This document shows positions 47,677-57,352 of a stretch of 64,000 bases of DNA, one piece after another. Each line of letters begins with the position of its first letter. Position 1 is the first letter of the stretch. Both the position numbers and the translations under genes were made by a program. Below the pieces are notes generated by a model. It saw nothing but the letters and a program-made list of their open reading frames with translations. It was not told the origin of the DNA and ran no database searches. Source of the DNA: Burkholderiales bacterium (GTDB lineage Bacteria > Pseudomonadota > Gammaproteobacteria > Burkholderiales > Burkholderiaceae_C). The DNA lies in assembly GCA_016000195.1 (NCBI GenBank), contig JAECRO010000005.1, forward strand, positions 38,010 to 102,009, written 5' to 3'.

Positions 47677-48444
47677 TCAGGGCTGCTGCGGCTGGCCGGC
47701 TGGAGGGGCTGCCCGGAAAAAATCCGGGTCATGGTAAATCACGTTGATCTCGCCTGCAGCAGCGCCGGCCCGGCGGCCTTCAAGGACCAGCGAAGCCACG
47801 CAGCCGGGCGGCGAGGTCAAGGAAATGGCCCATGCGCACGCTAGCGAGGCGTCGCCAGAGGCCGGCGAAACCTTGAACCAGCCTGGCCCGGTTTTATGGC
47901 AGCGGATCGGCGGGTTGGCGAACGACAGCCCGCACCCCCTGGATTTCCAGTAGGCTTCCAGCAGCGTCCAGTAAATGAAGAAGTGGCGCGGCGCATCACC
48001 GCCCCGTTCCATCTCGCGGCGCAGCGCATCGGGCAGTTCCACAAAGCCGGCGAGCAGGTCCAGCTCCGCCGTGTCGCCGTCAAGCGACTCCACGTCGATC
48101 CCGACCGGCCCGATCCGCGTCACGGCGCACACCACCCGGCTGCGGGTGCGCGCGTGGCTGAAGTAAATGCCCGGGTCTTCAGGCGCCGTCAGCAGGGGCT
48201 TGCCGCTGGCTGCGCTTGAAAATGAAAGCTCGCCCGGCGGCACCGCAAGCGCGCTTGCCAGCGCCAGACGGCGCAAGGCATGCGCCAGAATGTAGGCGCG
48301 CCGGTCGGCTTCGAGCCGGAATAAGCACGCGCGAAAGCGCTCGAAGGAGTCGAGCCATGCGGCCAGCCCTGACCATTGCGCCTCGTCAAAATCTTTCGGA
48401 TGCGCTGCCCAGACATGCACCCCGCCCGCTTGATTGATGCTCAC
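47677..48444 (-). CDS. Sfp-type 4'-phosphopantetheinyl transferase
   Basis: 255 residues from the GTG at 48444, chosen because a G-rich ribosome-binding site stands just before it; the frame extends 21 codons further. It has GPVGIDVESLD (magnesium-binding GxDxE) and FFIYWTLLEAYWKSRG, the WTxKEAxxK motif with the first Lys replaced by Leu. Such enzymes load phosphopantetheine onto carrier domains. Its end lies 17 bases before the NRPS gene, so the pair forms one operon and this enzyme should activate the NRPS carriers. Confidence 0.9.
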   Translation of the reverse strand: MSINQAGGVHVWAAHPKDFDEAQWSGLAAWLDSFERFRACLFRLEADRRAYILAHALRRLALASALAVPPGELSFSSAASGKPLLTAPEDPGIYFSHARTRSRVVCAVTRIGPVGIDVESLDGDTAELDLLAGFVELPDALRREMERGGDAPRHFFIYWTLLEAYWKSRGCGLSFANPPIRCHKTGPGWFKVSPASGDASLACAWAISLTSPPGCVASLVLEGRRAGAAAGEINVIYHDPDFFRAAPPAGQPQQP

Positions 48445-48939
48445 GATGCCCCCTGTTCCTGAAAAGAAATTGTATGAACGCCCCATGCGCTTTACAACTG
48501 TCCCCATAAAGCAGGGGCGCGCGCGGGCATGCTGTCAATGCGCCAGATTTGAGGAGGTTCAAGCGGATGGAAAATGCCTTATTTCTAATCAAACAAGCCT
48601 CTTGCGCAGGTGCAGCATGCCTGTATTGCTATATAAAAAATAGCAAATCCGTTGGCTTGCCAAAACTGCCCTGCAGGCCTGCGCGGTCCTGGCATGGGTA
48701 CCCATGAATCACGCAGGTTGGCCGGCCAGCTTATTCGCCCCGTCCCTTTTGAGGCGACAGGAGGACGGATTCAACCCTTCCGGCCAGCCCCAGGCCAGCT
48801 TGCGCATTGCTTGCCGGTGTTACGTAAAGCAACGTCTTCGGGACGTGAAAAAAATGAAAGCAGGCTGCAGATTTGCTACGGAACGTGACAGGCGCCATGG
48901 GAGGGCCCCACGAGGCGCTGGCACTGCCGCGCTGGCTTG
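48445..48939. other. Intergenic region between the PPTase and comM genes
   Basis: About 495 bases without a supported gene. It holds the dispersed repeat at 48585-48658 and must contain the promoter of the NRPS operon, but I see no clear -10/-35 pair. Confidence 0.5.
48585..48658 (+). repeat. Dispersed repeat copy downstream of comM
   Basis: ATCAAACAAGCCTCTTGCGC, AGGTGCAGCATGCC and TTGCTATATAAAAAATAGCA follow the block order of the 13833-13904 copy. Confidence 0.7.
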
Positions 48940-50484
48940 CTAATGCGCACCCTTCAAGACCCGCCGGTACTGCACGGCTTCGGCCACATGCGTGAGCTGC
49001 ACTGTTTTGGCGCCGGCCAGGTCGGCAATGGTGCGCGCCACTTTCAGGCAGCGGTGAATGCCCCGGCCCGACCAGCCCAGCCGCGTCGCCGCCGTGTTGA
49101 GGAACTTGGCCGCTGCGGCATCGAGCTGGCATTGCGCATCAATCGCCTGGCCCTGCAGCGCCTGGTTGGCGCTGCCCTGCCGGTCCATGGCGCGCGCCCT
49201 GGCCTGCACGACGCGGCTGCGGATGGCGTCCGTGGATTCACCCGGCGGCGTGTTCACCAGCTCGTCGGCGGCCAGCGCGCCCACTTCCACATGCAGGTCG
49301 ATCCGGTCCAGCAGCGGGCCGCTGAGCTTGCCCTGGTAACGCGACACCTGGTCGGGCGAGCAGCGGCAGGTGCGCAGGCTGGAGCCCAGGTAGCCGCAGG
49401 GGCAGGGGTTCATGGCGGCGATGAGCTGAAAGCGCGCCGGAAACTCGGCCCGGCTCGCGGCCCGGGAAATGGTGATGGTGCCCGACTCCAGCGGTTCGCG
49501 CAGGGCTTCGAGCGCGGCCCTTGGAAATTCCGGCAGTTCGTCGAGGAAAAGTATGCCGCGATGCGCCAGCGAAATCTCACCCGGGCGCGGTGGCGAGCCG
49601 CCGCCCACCAGCGCCACCGCGCTGGCCGTGTGGTGCGGCGCGCAGGTCGGCCGCACGGCCCAGCTGTCCAGGCTGAAGCGCCCGCCCAGCGACGCGACGG
49701 CAGCGGTTTCCAGCGCTTCTTCGGTCGTCATGGCCGGCAGCAGGCCGGCAAAGCGCTGCGCCAGCATGGACTTGCCCGAGCCCGGCGAGCCGACCATCAA
49801 AATGCTGTGCCCGCCGGCCGCCGCAATCTCCAGCGCGCGGCGGGCGGCGGCCTGGCCCTTGACATCGGCCAGGTCCGGGTAGGCCGGTTGCAGGGCCGGC
49901 AAGGTGGGCGCGATGCGCGTCCAGCCTTGCGCTACTTCGGGCACGGCGTCGCCGGGCAGGAACTGCCTGACCACATCGAGCAGGTGGTGGGCGCGGTAAA
50001 TCTCCGCATCGGGCACCAGCGCCGCTTCCTGCGCACTGCCTTCGGGCAGCACCAGCCGGGGCAGCTTTTGCGGCGTGCCGCGCGCCGGCCGGGCAATCGC
50101 CAGGCTCATGGCGAGCGCGCCCCGCACCGGCCGCACGTCGCCGCCCAGCGACAGCTCGCCGGCAAATTCATAGCCCGCCAGCTTGCGCGCATCAATCTGG
50201 CCGCTGGCGGCCAGGATGCCCAGCGCAATCGGCAGGTCAAAGCGGCCCGAATCCTTGGGCAGGTCGGCCGGCGCCAGGTTGACCGTGATGCGCTTGTTGC
50301 CCGGAAACTCCAGTCCGGCATTCTGGATGGCCGAGCGCACCCGCTCGCGCGCTTCCTTGACTTCGGTATCGGCCAGCCCGACCAGCGTGAAGCTGGGCAA
50401 GCCGTTGGCCAGATGCACTTCGACGCAGACCGGCCGGGCTTCCAGGCCCAGCAATGCACGGCTATGCACTAAAGACAAGCTCAT
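48940..50484 (-). CDS. comM: ComM/YifB family Mg-chelatase-like AAA+ ATPase
   Basis: 514 residues. The N-terminal Lon-protease-like domain (HLANGLPSFTLVGLADTEVK, RITVNLAPADLPK) comes first. The AAA+ ATPase follows, with Walker A VGSPGSGKSML (about residue 230), Walker B ILFLDELPEF, and AMNPCPCGYLG. The C-terminal helicase-like end has VARTIADLAG. ComM is a hexameric branch-migration helicase that helps integrate transformed DNA. It runs towards the intergenic region at 48.4-48.9 kb and is divergent from glnK. Confidence 0.95.
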   Translation of the reverse strand: MSLSLVHSRALLGLEARPVCVEVHLANGLPSFTLVGLADTEVKEARERVRSAIQNAGLEFPGNKRITVNLAPADLPKDSGRFDLPIALGILAASGQIDARKLAGYEFAGELSLGGDVRPVRGALAMSLAIARPARGTPQKLPRLVLPEGSAQEAALVPDAEIYRAHHLLDVVRQFLPGDAVPEVAQGWTRIAPTLPALQPAYPDLADVKGQAAARRALEIAAAGGHSILMVGSPGSGKSMLAQRFAGLLPAMTTEEALETAAVASLGGRFSLDSWAVRPTCAPHHTASAVALVGGGSPPRPGEISLAHRGILFLDELPEFPRAALEALREPLESGTITISRAASRAEFPARFQLIAAMNPCPCGYLGSSLRTCRCSPDQVSRYQGKLSGPLLDRIDLHVEVGALAADELVNTPPGESTDAIRSRVVQARARAMDRQGSANQALQGQAIDAQCQLDAAAAKFLNTAATRLGWSGRGIHRCLKVARTIADLAGAKTVQLTHVAEAVQYRRVLKGAH

Positions 50485-50503
50485 TCGGTGACTTTCTTAT
50501 AAA

Positions 50504-50544
50504 TGCATCAAAGTTGTGCATCGGGTCTGCATCAAGATGGTGCG
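50504..50544 (+). promoter_or_regulatory. Two tandem NtrC-type enhancer sites
   Basis: TGCATCAAAGTTGTGCA (50504-50520) and TGCATCAAGATGGTGCG (50528-50544) each fit the TGCACC-N5-GGTGCA dyad closely. Their centres are 24 bases apart. They sit about 90-120 bases before a sigma-54 promoter, as expected for NtrC enhancers. Confidence 0.75.
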
Positions 50545-50625
50545 TAACAGCTTGTAAGCCTCTAGCGTAACCCGGCAATCCATGAAATCAGCCGGCCGCT
50601 TTCAGAGCGGAAAAACAAAAATAAC

Positions 50626-50640
50626 TGGCACGGTCCCTGC
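50626..50640 (+). promoter_or_regulatory. Sigma-54 promoter of glnK-amtB
   Basis: TGGCACGGTCCCTGC matches TGGCAC-N5-TTGC with one mismatch; the invariant GG and GC are 10 bases apart. It predicts nitrogen-limitation-dependent transcription of glnK-amtB. The leader to 50824 contains no supported gene. Confidence 0.85.
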
Positions 50641-50767
50641 TAAAGAAGTTCCGCCAACTTTAAAAAATTTTCGGGATTTCATGAAATCAATCTTCGTCAC
50701 CCTCGTTTATAGCGGCCGCTCTGTCACCAAGAACACGCTGGACGTGATGCCTACAAAAACCCTGTAA

Positions 50768-51163
<396 letters not shown>

Positions 51164-51197
51164 CATCACCACCCTGAAAAAAAAAGAGAACATTGAC

Positions 51198-52766
51198 ATG
51201 AAAAAATTGATTGCTTCCCTGCTGCTGGGACTGAGTTTGCTCGGCACGGGCGCGACCGCCTGGGCGCAGACCCCGACCGAAGCGCCCGCCGCAACCGCCT
51301 CGGCGCCCGCTGAAGCCAAGCCTGACGCTGCCGCCGCTCCGGCAGCGCCCGCCGCTTCAGCCGCGCCCGCAGCGGCTCCGGCCGCACCCGCCGCTGATGC
51401 CGCTGCTCCGGCCGCCGCCGCGCCAGCGCCCGTCCCCAACAAGGGCGACACGGCCTGGATGATGGTCTCGACCATCCTGGTGATCCTGATGGTCGTGCCC
51501 GGCCTGGCGCTGTTCTACGGCGGCCTGGTGCGCAGCAAGAACATGCTGTCGGTGCTGATGCAGGTCATGGTGACGTTCTCGCTCATCGTCGTGCTCTGGT
51601 TCATCTACGGCTACAGCCTGGCCTTCACCGAGGGCAATGCCTTCATCGGCGGCTTTGACCGGTTGTTCATGAAAGGCATCTGGGACAACGCCGCAGGCAC
51701 CTTTGCCAACGCGGCGACTTTCAGCAAGGGCGTCGTGATTCCTGAAATCGTGTTCGCCGCCTTCCAGGCCACCTTTGCCGCCATCACCTGCACCCTGATC
51801 GTCGGCGCCTTTGCCGAACGCATCAAGTTCTCCGCCGTGCTCGCGTTCATGGTGATCTGGTTCACCTTCAGCTACGCCCCGATGGCGCACATGGTCTGGT
51901 TCTGGATGGGCCCTGACGCCTACACCGGCAAGGAAGTCGTTGACGCCATGACCGGCAAGGCCGGCTACATCTGGCAGTCGGGCGCGCTGGACTTTGCCGG
52001 CGGCACCGTGGTTCACATCAATGCCGCCGTGGCTGGCCTGGTCGGCGCCTTCATGGTCGGCAAGCGTATCGGTTATGGCAAGGAAGCCATGGCGCCTCAC
52101 AGCCTGACGCTGACCATGGTCGGCGCTTCGCTGCTGTGGGTGGGCTGGTTTGGTTTCAACGCCGGCTCGGCACTCGAAGCCAACGGTTTTGCCGCACTGG
52201 CCTTCATCAACACCCTGGGTGCCACTGCTGCGGCTGTGCTGGCCTGGTGCCTTGGTGAAGCGCTGATGCGCGGCAAGGCCTCCATGCTGGGTGCCGCTTC
52301 CGGTGCCGTGGCCGGCCTGGTGGCCATCACGCCTGCCGCCGGCAACGTCGGCATCGCCGGCGGCCTGGTGATTGGTTTCATCGCCGGTTTTGCCTGCCTC
52401 TGGGGTGTGCATGGCCTGAAGAAAGTCCTGGGCGCTGACGACTCGCTCGACGTGTTCGGCGTGCATGGCGTGGGCGGTATCGTCGGCGCCTTGCTGACCG
52501 GCGTGTTCAACTCGCCTGCTCTGGGTGGTCCTGGCTTTGTCGCTGACTGGGTGACGGCTACCGGCATCACCGCTGCTGACTACTCGATTGCTTCGCAAGT
52601 GTGGATTCAGGCCAAGGCCGTCCTGATCACCATCGTGTGGTCCGGCGTCGTGTCGCTGGTCGCCTACAAGATTGTTGACCTGACCATCGGCCTGCGCGTC
52701 AGCGAAGAAGACGAACGCGAAGGCCTGGACATCACTTCGCACGGCGAAACGGCCTATAACCGTTAA
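51198..52766 (+). CDS. amtB: Ammonium transporter AmtB
   Basis: 522 residues from the ATG at 51198. A cleavable signal (KKLIASLLLGLSLLGTGATA) is followed by a long Ala/Pro-rich linker (about residues 25-75). The Amt core comes next with about 11 helices: GLALFYGGLVRSKN, MAHMVWFW (first conduction His) and GVHGVGGIVG (second conduction His region). The long Ala/Pro N-terminal segment is longer than in E. coli AmtB. It is co-transcribed with glnK behind the sigma-54 promoter. Confidence 0.96.
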   Translation: MKKLIASLLLGLSLLGTGATAWAQTPTEAPAATASAPAEAKPDAAAAPAAPAASAAPAAAPAAPAADAAAPAAAAPAPVPNKGDTAWMMVSTILVILMVVPGLALFYGGLVRSKNMLSVLMQVMVTFSLIVVLWFIYGYSLAFTEGNAFIGGFDRLFMKGIWDNAAGTFANAATFSKGVVIPEIVFAAFQATFAAITCTLIVGAFAERIKFSAVLAFMVIWFTFSYAPMAHMVWFWMGPDAYTGKEVVDAMTGKAGYIWQSGALDFAGGTVVHINAAVAGLVGAFMVGKRIGYGKEAMAPHSLTLTMVGASLLWVGWFGFNAGSALEANGFAALAFINTLGATAAAVLAWCLGEALMRGKASMLGAASGAVAGLVAITPAAGNVGIAGGLVIGFIAGFACLWGVHGLKKVLGADDSLDVFGVHGVGGIVGALLTGVFNSPALGGPGFVADWVTATGITAADYSIASQVWIQAKAVLITIVWSGVVSLVAYKIVDLTIGLRVSEEDEREGLDITSHGETAYNR

Positions 52767-52810
52767 TAGCCGGGCCGAGTATTGAACTGACAGAGTTTTA
52801 GAGGGAAGTT

Positions 52811-52848
52811 CAGCCCGCTGGCGCCAAGCCAGCGGGCTGTTTTTTTTT
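52811..52848 (+). terminator. Rho-independent terminator after amtB
   Basis: CAGCCCGCTGGC pairs with GCCAGCGGGCTG across a short loop and is followed by nine T. Confidence 0.95.
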
Positions 52849-52914
52849 GCTGCGCTACAGTCAGCGGCTTCTGCCGATGCCTGACTGAAACGCATGGCCC
52901 CCCAAGGAGATTGC

Positions 52915-53841
52915 ATGCCCTGGAAAATCGCTGTTTCCCAGCCCAGCGAGCTGGGTGAATCCCCGTTCTGGCATCCTGACGAGGAGCGCCTGTACTGGGT
53001 GGACATTCCCGCCCGGCAGATACGCCGGTCCAATGACGCGACGGGCACGCTCGAAAGCTGGACCCTGCCGTCGGAACCCGGCTGCATCGCACCGGCCCGC
53101 AGCGGCGGCCAGAACTCCGGCCTGGTGATCGCCTTGCGGGACGGCATCTACCGCGCCCCGCAATGGGGCGGGGCGCTGGCCCTGCTGGCGCCAGCCCTGC
53201 ACGACCCGGCCACCACCCGCTTCAACGACGGCAAGGCCGATCCGCTGGGCCGCTTTTGGGCTGGCACCCTTTACGAGCCGCGCGACGCCGCCCGGGCGCA
53301 GCTTTTTTCCCTCGACGCCCGGGGTGGCCGTGCGCCTGTGCTGGAAGCCAAGGCCGCTGGCGCCACCACGGCCAACGGCCTGGCCTGGTCGCCCGACGCG
53401 GCCACGCTGTACTGGACCGATACGCCGCGCCACGCCATTCGCGCCTGGGACTGGCAGGCCGGCAGCAACACGCTGAGCCATGAACGGGTGTTCAGGCAAT
53501 GGCCAGTCAAGCCCGAAGGCTGGCAACCGGGCATGCCCGGCTATGGCGGCCGGCCCGATGGCGCGGCGGTCGATGTCGAGGGCAACTATTACGTCGCGAT
53601 GTACGAAGGCGGGCGGCTGCTCAAGCTCTCGCCCGCCGGAGAGTTGCTGGCCGAATTCGCGGTGCCCGCGCAATGCCCGACCATGCCGTGCTTTGGCGGC
53701 GCCGACCTCAGGACGCTTTACCTCACGACCGCGCGCCATGGCCGTCCGCCGGGCGAGCTGAAACGCTGGCCTGATTCGGGCTGCATTTTTTCGATGCGGG
53801 TCGAGGTGGCCGGCTTGCCGGTGAATTTCTTCAGGGATTGA
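52915..53841 (+). CDS. SMP-30/gluconolactonase-family protein
   Basis: 308 residues from the ATG at 52915, preceded by AAGGAGA. It is a six-bladed beta-propeller lactonase: ELGESPFWHPDEERLYWVDI (metal Glu), RFNDGKADPLGRFWAGT (Asn-Asp), TANGLAWSPDAATLYWTDT and GRPDGAAVDVEGNYY (catalytic Asp). These are all the metal-site motifs of the SMP-30/regucalcin family, which hydrolyse sugar acid lactones. The substrate cannot be told. Confidence 0.93.
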   Translation: MPWKIAVSQPSELGESPFWHPDEERLYWVDIPARQIRRSNDATGTLESWTLPSEPGCIAPARSGGQNSGLVIALRDGIYRAPQWGGALALLAPALHDPATTRFNDGKADPLGRFWAGTLYEPRDAARAQLFSLDARGGRAPVLEAKAAGATTANGLAWSPDAATLYWTDTPRHAIRAWDWQAGSNTLSHERVFRQWPVKPEGWQPGMPGYGGRPDGAAVDVEGNYYVAMYEGGRLLKLSPAGELLAEFAVPAQCPTMPCFGGADLRTLYLTTARHGRPPGELKRWPDSGCIFSMRVEVAGLPVNFFRD

Positions 53842-53927
53842 GGCGGCTGGCGTGCTGAGTTTCGTAACGGCGCGGGGCGCTGTTGCCGCGCTGCGTCAAC
53901 CGCCTTTTCCCGGAGGGATTTATTATT

Positions 53928-53999
53928 AAAACAGGCTTTAAGCGCACGTTCTGTATGTGTTTATTGCTATAAATTTAATAGTAATAAACCTGTAGCAAA
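53928..53999 (+). repeat. Degenerate dispersed repeat copy
   Basis: TTAAAACAGGCTTTAAGCGC, TTGCTATAAATTTAATAGTA and CCTGTAGCAAAA resemble the family blocks but are diverged. The 53842-54113 gap also holds a GAGTTGCA...TGCAACTC hairpin (54059-54085), possibly a terminator for the PAP2 gene. Confidence 0.45.
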
Positions 54000-54113
54000 A
54001 GGTGCCGGTCTTACGACGGTTAATGGACAACGGATAGCAATAACCAGCTCAGGTTTCCCGAGTTGCAAGAAGCAATCTCTGCAACTCGCTCAGGGCTTTT
54101 CCGGGAACGGGTA

Positions 54114-54929
54114 TCACCCGGAAATCAGGCTGATACGGCGCAGGCCGGGGAGTTTCGCCAGACGTTGCAGCACGGGGGCGCTGAGGCGTTCCAGCAGCGT
54201 GCTGGCTTTTGCCGCGTACGGTGTGTAAAAGCCCCAGCCGAAACTGACCAAACCAAGAAACATGCCGCCCACGAAAACATCCGAACCCCAGTGCGCACCG
54301 GACACCAGCCTGGGCAACAAAACAATTACGCTCAAGAACCCGATGAGCAGACGTTGCCGACCACTGGCAAATGGCCAGAGGAACATGGCCCAGAGCAGCA
54401 GAACGGAAGCATGGTCTCCCGGAAAACTGCGCCTGGAACTGTCTTTCATGGACCAGTGCTCCGCCCAGTCAGGAAACAGGGTGCTCAGCCGGACCGCGCC
54501 ATCCACGACGAGCGAGGGGCCGTCATGCTGCCAGTGCATGATCTTGACCACTTCAGAAAACAGGATGCTGCGGATCAGCAGCAATAAAAACAAAACCGAC
54601 AGAAAGGCATACAGCGCACTGCGCACCTGAGCGCCCGTGAATATCCAGTTTCCTTTGAGCAGGAAACCCAGCATGAGCAAACCCAATACCAGATCGGCCA
54701 ACCGCATGCTGGCCACTCCCCATAGATAAGCCCATGATGTGCTGGTGGCCAGGGGCGCATTCAGCAGCGCAAATAGATGTCTGTCGAAACTGTCCCATAG
54801 TTGCCGGCCTGGCGGCCACAACCAGCTGGCAAAGAGAGCCAGCGCAAGCAGATGGCAGCTTGTCAGGCCGCGCCAGGACCAACGGTCTTGCACCAGACCG
54901 GAGGCGTGTAGTGAGTTATGCATAGTCAT
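54114..54929 (-). CDS. PAP2-family membrane phosphatase
   Basis: 271 residues with about six membrane helices. The PAP2 motifs are present: KDSSRRSFPGDHAS (second motif PSGH reads FPGDH) and SGAHWGSDVFVGG (third motif with His and Asp). Enzymes of this class remove or transfer phosphate on lipid A, undecaprenyl phosphate or phosphatidylglycerophosphate. It is encoded just downstream of an ArnT-like glycosyltransferase gene on the same strand, suggesting lipid A or lipid-carrier modification, which is inference. Confidence 0.88.
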   Translation of the reverse strand: MTMHNSLHASGLVQDRWSWRGLTSCHLLALALFASWLWPPGRQLWDSFDRHLFALLNAPLATSTSWAYLWGVASMRLADLVLGLLMLGFLLKGNWIFTGAQVRSALYAFLSVLFLLLLIRSILFSEVVKIMHWQHDGPSLVVDGAVRLSTLFPDWAEHWSMKDSSRRSFPGDHASVLLLWAMFLWPFASGRQRLLIGFLSVIVLLPRLVSGAHWGSDVFVGGMFLGLVSFGWGFYTPYAAKASTLLERLSAPVLQRLAKLPGLRRISLISG

Positions 54930-55076
54930 TCTTGATTATTCAACGCATTTGCCGGCCGGTACTGCCGACCTTCAAGGAAAATCACCAGCCCCGGCAGACA
55001 TGACCACCATGTGACGCGATGGCGAGACAGCTCAAACCGTGGTTGAGCCAACCTGATTCCAGAGCCCGCACTCCGT

Positions 55077-57080
55077 TCATTCATCCGGCTTGCCATCAAC
55101 GGCAGCACCTGCCGCCACGCCTTTTGCCTGATAGCCGGTGACCAGCCTGGCGTAATAGCGGCCAGCCGGCTTGCCCTGTTGACGGACGTCGATCTCCTTG
55201 ATTTCTCCCGCCGTTTTCACACGAGAAAGCACCTGCACGGTGCCCAGGCTGGAAGCATCCTTGGCGACCAGCAGCATGGTCTTGCCATTTTGCTGGCTAT
55301 CCGGAAACCAAAGCGCATACATCAGCCCAACGCTGCCAAACAGATGCTCGCTGGCAGTCTCGAACGCCGGATCATGACCGGCATTGCCTCCTGCGGCATC
55401 GAGATACTGGCTGCGGTAGAAAGCAAGCCCGCTGGCAATCCTGTTTCTGTCCATGCCGACAACCAGTATCTCGCGCCCGGTTTCACGCCGGGACTGCTGC
55501 ACCAGCAACTCGACATCGCGCGCGAAATCCCGCCAGCCGATCAGGTGCATATTGTTCGGATAGGCAACCCCGGGCAAACCAAGGCTCAGCCAATGCAATG
55601 CCGCGCCATAAAGCAGCAGGCAGATCACGATGGTCGGCGGCCATGCCTGGCGGCACCAGGTCAATAATTTCGGCAAACCCGCTGCCGGCCCCGGCGTGAC
55701 CAGCAGCGCCATGAGCGGCAGCAGAGCCAGCCAGGCGGGCCCTGTCCAGTTCAGCTTGCTTGCCCGGAACAGGCTCACCGCAGCAAATACGGCAAGCGGA
55801 AAAAGCGCCAGCCAGGTCAGTAAAATCGCGCTGCGCAGCCATGTGCCGGTAGCGGCGGTATGAGATGCGAAGCGGTCTGAAAATCCAGCCCATGCCTGCT
55901 GGCGATAGATGAGCAGCGCAGCGACCGAAACAATGCCGGTCGGCGTCAGGATGACAATGATGTTACCGATCAGGCGCGGCAAGGAGAAGGAAAACTTGCT
56001 CGCCAGCCTGTCCTGGCTCTGGAAAGAAAACGATATCCAGTCATGCTGCCAGTTCCAGATGACCGCTGGCAAAAACAAAGCCAGCGCAACGAGTGCCGCC
56101 ATGTAAGGCTCCGGCCGCGACAGCCACTTGCGCGAAGGCCGGTCGAACAGCACGAACAGCACAATGGCCGCAGCCAGCAGGGCGATGGTGTATTTTGAGA
56201 TCATGCCAAGACCAATGGCGATACCCAGCCCCAGCCAGGCGCGGGATTTTCCCCTGACCACGATTTGCTGCATGAAATAAATCGCCGCAGCCCAGCACGC
56301 CGTCACGGGCGCATCGGGAGTCATGAACAGGCCGAACGAGAAGTAAATGGGCAATACGGCAACCAGCATCAGCGCCCGGTAGGCCGCCGCCCGGTCGAGG
56401 ACATCGCGGGTCAATCGATAAGAAAAACTGGCGGTGGCCAGCCAGCACAGAAAAGCCCCGCTGCGAACAGCGAGTTCGGTGTTGCCCATCAGGTCAATAA
56501 ATGGCCGCATGATCCAGGCCACCATCAGGGGATGATCCAGATAGCCGATTGCCAGGTGCCGCGCGTAATTCCAGTAATAGGCTTCTTCGAAAAGGAGTTC
56601 CGGCACGCCAAGATACAGCAGCCTCAACAGGACGGCATAGCCAGCAGCCACCAGACAAAACAAATCCCAGCGGGTGGCGTCTGAGCGTCCCTGCGCACGC
56701 TGCGGCTCGACAAACCAGAGATACCCGGCATACAGTGCCAGCACGGAAAAAAGAGCCGTGACGAGATGCGCCACCGTAACGGGAACGCCGAGAATTTGCA
56801 CCAGGGAGGCCAGCAGTCCGCCACGCAAAAAAAGCACCAGCAAGGCGATGACGGCGATGGTTGACAGATGCGCCGGACGCCGTATGCGCATCCCCTTGTC
56901 AATCAGGGCGAGCAACGGAAGGCTTAGCGCCAGGGCGCTGAAAAAGCCCACGATCTGCGCCAGTCCCAGGGTGGTGGCACTGACATGGAAGTCATTGAAG
57001 ACCGCGCTATCCAGACTGATCGCGAGAACACCAATTGCCAGCAGCGGCAGCCTGCCGCCCCATGAATTATCAATAATCAT
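55077..57080 (-). CDS. GT39/ArnT-like membrane glycosyltransferase
   Basis: 667 residues from the ATG at 57080, which has AGGAAAAGCGG upstream; the open frame runs 61 codons further but lacks membrane-protein character. There are many membrane helices, followed by a C-terminal periplasmic domain. ELLFEEAYYWNYARHLAIGY with DHPLMVAW is the PMT/ArnT catalytic-loop region with an acidic pair, and MISKYTIALLA is also typical. Such enzymes transfer a sugar from a polyprenyl-phosphate donor to lipid A or protein on the outer face of the inner membrane. The PAP2 gene follows at about 150 bases. Confidence 0.88.
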   Translation of the reverse strand: MIIDNSWGGRLPLLAIGVLAISLDSAVFNDFHVSATTLGLAQIVGFFSALALSLPLLALIDKGMRIRRPAHLSTIAVIALLVLFLRGGLLASLVQILGVPVTVAHLVTALFSVLALYAGYLWFVEPQRAQGRSDATRWDLFCLVAAGYAVLLRLLYLGVPELLFEEAYYWNYARHLAIGYLDHPLMVAWIMRPFIDLMGNTELAVRSGAFLCWLATASFSYRLTRDVLDRAAAYRALMLVAVLPIYFSFGLFMTPDAPVTACWAAAIYFMQQIVVRGKSRAWLGLGIAIGLGMISKYTIALLAAAIVLFVLFDRPSRKWLSRPEPYMAALVALALFLPAVIWNWQHDWISFSFQSQDRLASKFSFSLPRLIGNIIVILTPTGIVSVAALLIYRQQAWAGFSDRFASHTAATGTWLRSAILLTWLALFPLAVFAAVSLFRASKLNWTGPAWLALLPLMALLVTPGPAAGLPKLLTWCRQAWPPTIVICLLLYGAALHWLSLGLPGVAYPNNMHLIGWRDFARDVELLVQQSRRETGREILVVGMDRNRIASGLAFYRSQYLDAAGGNAGHDPAFETASEHLFGSVGLMYALWFPDSQQNGKTMLLVAKDASSLGTVQVLSRVKTAGEIKEIDVRQQGKPAGRYYARLVTGYQAKGVAAGAAVDGKPDE

Positions 57081-57352
57081 CCGCTTTTCCTGTTTTTCGC
57101 CCATGCTGGCGCAACTTCTGCGGCACCGTTTCCGCGCTGATACCGTTGGAATATACGTTACCCATCTGCGCCGCAAGCCGCGTCGCCCCTGCGGCGAGCC
57201 AGCAGCCGGGCGAAATGCGCATAAGGGAAGGGCGTTCGCAAAAATCGAACACAGCGCGTTCAAAAAATCAAAACCCTTAATCTTACTGTGTCATAAATTA
57301 AGTTTCTGACTAACTGACCTTACGCGGCAGCCTGTCCTGTTAGCCTGCGCGC

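Noticed and set aside
50582-50767. 61-codon frame before glnK
   Set aside because: It contains the sigma-54 promoter and has no family resemblance; treated as leader DNA.
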